From positions 1,360,001 to 1,424,000 of the forward strand of contig JAKLTH010000216.1 of the NCBI GenBank assembly GCA_025175895.1: a stretch of DNA of 64,000 bases. Direction: 5' to 3'. The notes beneath the pieces are model-generated. The model worked only from the letters and a program-made list of their open reading frames with translations. It was not told the DNA's origin and did not search any database. This DNA is from Wurfbainia villosa. Its lineage: Eukaryota; Streptophyta; Magnoliopsida; Zingiberales; Zingiberaceae. Position numbers and translations under genes: made by a program. Below, piece by piece: positions 60,001-64,000 of the stretch (positions within the stretch are counted from its first letter, which is position 1; every line of letters begins with the position of its first letter).

Positions 60001-61418
60001 CATCATTTGAAATACCATGACCATGAAAGGAACCTTCCTTGCTACTTCTACTCCTTTGACTAGGTGATTTTCTACTGACATACCTTGAATCCTTTGTATC
60101 GCGTTTTGACTTACCTTCTCCGTCATCCTTTGATTTTTCTTTTTTCCTTTGAGTATCCTCTTTGTCTCTTTCCTTTTTATCTTTTACAACACCCATCTTT
60201 TTGTCGTTGATGCTATCATGACCTTTGGCATCGGACTCCTTAGAATTTGCTCGTCGTCTTTTACTCCTTTCTTCAGTTGTATCATTTGAATTATTCCTCT
60301 CATTAGCACTTTCTTTCAGTCGTTTGTTTTCATAATTGATTGTCTCAGTGCTATTAGAAACCGCACTGATTGATTTTCCTGTGATATGTGATTCCTTCTT
60401 AACAGTTTCTTTGCTATAGCTCCTCTTTTCTGGGTTTCTTTCGCTGTTGTTAAACGTTTTCAATTCCCTTGCATGCTCCTCAGCAGTTAGAGATTCCCCA
60501 GCTGCATTACTAGCAAGTGCATTTTCCACTTTCATGATTTTATTACTAACTGTCTTAACTTTTGACTCTGAAACATCGTGACCATCTGAAGAAATTTCAG
60601 ATGGAAGATCGTTCTTGTAAGGTAGATCTTGTGAACTAGTGACAGAGGGATCTTTTAGTTCTTTTGCATGATTGGGTAATTTGCTGTCAGAAACTGAGGC
60701 ATCCATCCTGACAGAATTTGCAACATGATTTTTTGAGTTGGATTTTGAAGAATTGATGGATTCTAATCTTCCATTAGTAACACCATCTGGATATCTTAGG
60801 GGTCCCTTGCTAATTAAATTCTTCTCAATCTCACCATTCCTTGGTTCATTTTCAGAAGACCTACTTTCATTAACTGATAATGATTTGGAGTTTTTGGCTA
60901 CATCCTCATCCTCGTCTTCATCAGAAGCATAACTAGCAAGACCCAGAATATCACCTGCAGGAGACCGCATGCCAGAACTTGCACGAACACCATTTTCAGT
61001 CTGGTCTTCTTTAACTGTCACTAAAACCTTTGCAGAAGCCTTAGTTGTTGACCCTCCTAAAATAGGGACCTTATGATTTCCAAGTTCTTTGTTCTCAGTT
61101 ACTGCAGGGAAAGATGTGAGAAGTTAAGAGTCCAGGACAAGTAAAACCTTCAACAGAAGAATGTAGAACTTTCAATTGTTTGTAAAGAGATTCTTTACTT
61201 TCATCAATTAGATCATCTTCATCAAGGACTTTCGCAGCGATTTCATCAAAAAGCTCATCTGTAACCTGCTGGTTCAAACATGATAAGCACCACAGATGCA
61301 CACCGAGAAATGTTAAGAATAGACATCCAGTGAGAAAGAAAACCTTTAACAAAACTTCAGTTAGCACACGTTTTATCTCCTGGTTTATTACTGCTGATCT
61401 AACAGCTTCAGCTCCATC
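57095..61418 (-). CDS. RS-rich nuclear protein, 3' part only (at least 6 exons)
   Basis: Exons in transcription order: 61418-61344, 61265-61148, 61101-59976, 59903-59859, 57376-57305, 57134-57095. They join in frame to about 491 residues; the N-terminus is not seen. The first part is a compact helical block (EAVRSAVINQEIKRVLTEVL, then DELFDEIAAKVLDEDDL). Next comes GLASYASDEDEDED, then a long hydrophilic Ser/Lys/Glu region with nuclear-localisation-like clusters (ERSKRRRANSK), and an RS tail (RMHSRSPSPSRSK, RSRSGTPVHRRR) ending at TAA 57095-57097. Such composition suggests a nuclear, possibly splicing-associated protein. I cannot name the family. The last two exons are tiny (72 and 40 bp) and well phased. 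Intron 61266-61343 ends with a CAGCAG acceptor. Confidence 0.8.
57853..58791 (-). mobile_element. 5'-truncated RTE-type LINE with target duplication
   Basis: The minus strand of 58767-58561 encodes an RT core fragment (IKIGINQGSTLSPYIFTLIM, then IVLWCMFANDIVLVDETRKG), matching the RTE/plant LINE consensus 'HQGSALSPYLFALVMDEL...FADDIVLIDE'. The catalytic FADD has become FAND. The minus-strand 3' end at about 57853-57870 is (TTG)n, preceded by the typical RTE tail with GTCGACCCTATCTAATGG. Flanks CGTTAAGTAGCATA (57839-57852) and CGTTAGGTAGCATA (58792-58805) form the target duplication. It lies in the RS-gene intron 57377-59858. Confidence 0.85.
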
Positions 61419-64000
61419 CTACACAATATAAAGCTGGATTTTACAACAAAAAGAAAGATATGTTTTGAAAGCACTTTCTTCTGATTATGAAAGAAATCTA
61501 ACTTCATAGTGCAAGGTCAATAGCCATAATTGGAATTGCAAAAGCTAGCACGAAAGCCAATTGACAGAATCTAAAAATCTTGTAATGAATAATTTCAGAG
61601 ACCAACAAAGGCATTTAGGTAAGATAAAAAGAAGCTACATACTATCTGAAACAAAATTCTAGCTTTCATCAACTTTATGGATACCTCCTTATAATATATG
61701 TTGCTACAGGTAAGAAAATAATATATCACAAGTAAATAATAGTTATAACAGACAATGGCAATGGAAAGCCGGATAAAGCTAATAAAAGACTATTGATCAA
61801 GTAACAATCCAGAACGGTTAATTTTAAATGTAAGCATGCTACTCAAGAAAAAATGGCACCAACAGTATCAAAGAAAAGTAATATTGAGATAATAAATAAA
61901 TAACAATCTGGTGCATGAAGCTCCCGCCATATAAAGTCCCGGAGAAGGGTCTATTGTACGCAGTCTTATCTTGCTTTGCAAGAGACTATTTCCAAGACTT
62001 GAACCGTGATCTCCAGATCATAAGGCAACAACTTTACTGTTGTGTCAAGGCTCTCCTTCTAATATTGAGATAATAAATATATAGGAAAATAAGTTTATGT
62101 AATGGGATTAATTTTAATAGTAAAATAAAATCATCAAGGAAGAATGATAAACTCCTCAGCTGAAAAATGACAATTTCTTCAGCAGACTTTCAGTACCACA
62201 AGAATTCAACATTAGAGTTCAATTCACATATGAATAGCCATCTGCCAACTGATGAATTTCAGAATGTGATGTAAACTGATCGTGCAAGATGAAGATCTCC
62301 ATTCAATCAGAGTCATCAAGTGAACACCATGTAAACTTTAATCTATCTGAAGTTCACACCCGAATTCTTCACCTTGCATGTGCATTTGCCATACAACTAG
62401 GTAAATTTACAATTTAAACAATCTTATGGATCATTCAGCTACAATCCAAGTTGTGGAACCAAAATAGAAAAAATAATGTTTATTGAAATTCCAAGAAGAA
62501 TATCAAACAAGTATCTTTCAAACAAACACTAGGCATACACAAAAAAGTACAGACCACACATGATTTTGAGTTAGAATAAAGTCACTACATACTCCCGACT
62601 GGCACAACCCAATTCCGATTATGTAGGAATTTATCAATTGATGTCAGGATTTTCACCGTCAAGTCTCATGGCATCTACATTCCCCAATTTCATAATATTC
62701 TAAATATGTTTTCTATATTTGTTTCATATATATTCTTTATGCATAATTTTCATAGCTATTATATGTGTGGTTTACAAAACCATATTTGGTTGACTGCCAA
62801 ATGAAAAGGGGCAACTCATATTAGGTCTTGTTGTGCTAGGTTCTCTTAATATCAATTTAATGGTATAAGGGGAAATATTTCCCCTTGAGAAGATCATAAC
62901 TAGGGCATACTATGCAGCAAGTGGAGTGCCAAGCCATCAGGCAGGCAATAAGATGGTAGCAGACAGGCAGGGCAACAAATATAGTGTTCTCTTAACTGTC
63001 TAACGCTATCACAGTTAAGGTTTCAACAAGGGCATGCAAATGGTATATGATTGACCCACTAAATAGCATGTATGTGATATGCAAAAGACATGCAATCGGT
63101 ATCAAAAATATATAAAATATAAATATATCGATAAAACTGATTAACATATATACAATATGGTATACCAATAAATACATCCAATTCATAATTTCATATAAAA
63201 TATATGTTTTTGGATCAGACAATGCCAGACATATGAAAAATTACAATAAATTTAATTATAAATAGATATATAACATTCAGAAAGTCACACTGGTAAGAAA
63301 GGAATTTGTCCGTTACAAGTTACAAGCTGCCAAATAGAGTAGCTTAGGGTTCATTTAAACTGTTCAAATGAATCAATTTTTTTTTTTTCGATTACATTTG
63401 TGTGTCAGTGTAAAATACCAAAACCCAACCTGACAAAGTAGAATACCTAACATTTAGGGTGTTTTCCAGAGCTGTTAGGTTGTCCTAGTTTCTACTTGTT
63501 GATTCAAGTAAGATTCACATATCTCCACAATGATATGATATTATTCACTTTGAGCCTAAGCCCTCGTAGTTTTGTTTTTGGACTATATCCAAAAGGACTC
63601 ATACCAATAGAAATATTTTTTCATCTTATAAGTCTATGATCTTTTCCAATGTGAGACTTTGATTATTCTCCTAACAATCCCAACACTACCAACCTCTAGT
63701 TGAGAATATCATGACACAAGAATGGGAAAAACATCAATGACCAATACATCAGAATTAAGATATGATCAGATCACAATTATATTTATTTCAGAATTAAATG
63801 GTCACATGGTGTGAGTGATGAGATGCACCAAAACTTACTGGACAGTTTACACTTATATATAAGATGCTCCTAAAACCATAATCTGGGAGCCACCACCTCA
63901 TCGAAACGCTTAACATGCTAGCTTCTGCGTGTCATAATTTTCAGGTATTCTGTGAGGTCCACCATTCAATATCTAAACATTAAAGTTAACTTTACACTGT
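61419..64000. other. Upstream intron or flank of the RS-rich gene
   Basis: The exon ending at 61418 has an acceptor, so this stretch is intron until the next upstream exon, which I cannot see here and which may be outside the window. It is AT-rich and holds one Au SINE. Small frames (for example 62992-63222 -) are low-complexity. Confidence 0.5.
61899..62059 (-). mobile_element. Au-type SINE, 161 bp, with 20-bp target duplication
   Basis: The minus strand reads GAAGGAGAGCCTTGACACAA, then CAGTAAAGTTGTTGCC, with the box B region GATCACGGTTCAAGTCTTGG, then the body CTCTTGCAAAGCAAGATAAG, ACTGCGTACAATAGACCC, GGCGGGAGCTTCATGCACCA and GATTGTTATT. It is flanked by TAATATTGAGATAATAAATA at 61879-61898 and 62060-62079, a perfect 20-bp duplication. 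Confidence 0.9.

Noticed and set aside
63870..63905. Possible upstream exon of the RS-rich gene near the window end
   Set aside because: Only about a dozen codons read open and no matching donor with the right phase could be defended.

Overview
This is a nuclear chromosome segment from a flowering plant. The genes are split by GT-AG introns, the non-genic DNA is AT-rich and full of transposon remains, and several products are plant-type: Alfin-like PHD protein, plant ankyrin/Raf-like kinase, plastid release factor. GC-rich first exons beside AT-rich introns, and a repeat built on 'TTGACCTGTTAGGACTTC', suggest a monocot, possibly a ginger relative. That placement is inference only.

Layout. 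At 1854-16367 (+) lies an N-myristoylated CDK-related kinase in eight exons. Its 9.4-kb first intron holds a complete but decayed Ty3/gypsy element (3152-8481) with target duplication AATAG, followed by a degenerate minisatellite. At 18246-23704 (-) is a plastid-type UPF0301/DUF179 (AlgH/YqgE-like) gene whose first intron carries a tandem 0.43-kb repeat and other repeat DNA. At 24293-24745 (-) is an intronless histone H2B. From 25067 to about 31500 there is a transposon graveyard: a Harbinger-type element with a hAT-like MITE inserted in its terminus, a broken Harbinger accessory ORF, a hAT transposase fragment, a 25-bp minisatellite and MITE-like DNA. At 31995-34672 (+) is an Alfin-like PHD protein, and at 35988-40822 (-) a STAR/KH RNA-binding protein of the SPIN1 type. 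At 42174-48637 (+) is an ankyrin plus Raf-like (integrin-linked-kinase type) gene that is now a pseudogene: a frameshifting deletion in exon 6, an altered catalytic loop, and a 1044-bp solo LTR in its last exon. At 51575-55520 (+) is plastid peptide chain release factor 2 (PRFB1/HCF109 type), and at 57095-61418 (-) the 3' part of an RS-rich nuclear protein that continues past the window or into exons I cannot see.

The genes do not form a pathway. They are ordinary single-copy housekeeping and signalling genes, and each has its own intergenic or intronic space. Most of the information beyond them is in insertion history: seven or more insertions can be delimited from their target-site duplications (gypsy element, solo LTR, two Au-like SINEs, another SINE-like element, a hAT-like MITE, an RTE LINE). 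I found no CRISPR array, bacterial operon or clearly new molecular system. The most informative locus is the kinase pseudogene, with two or three separate lesions.

Exon borders were assigned by hand from splice signals, reading-frame continuity and remembered family alignments; no search was run.
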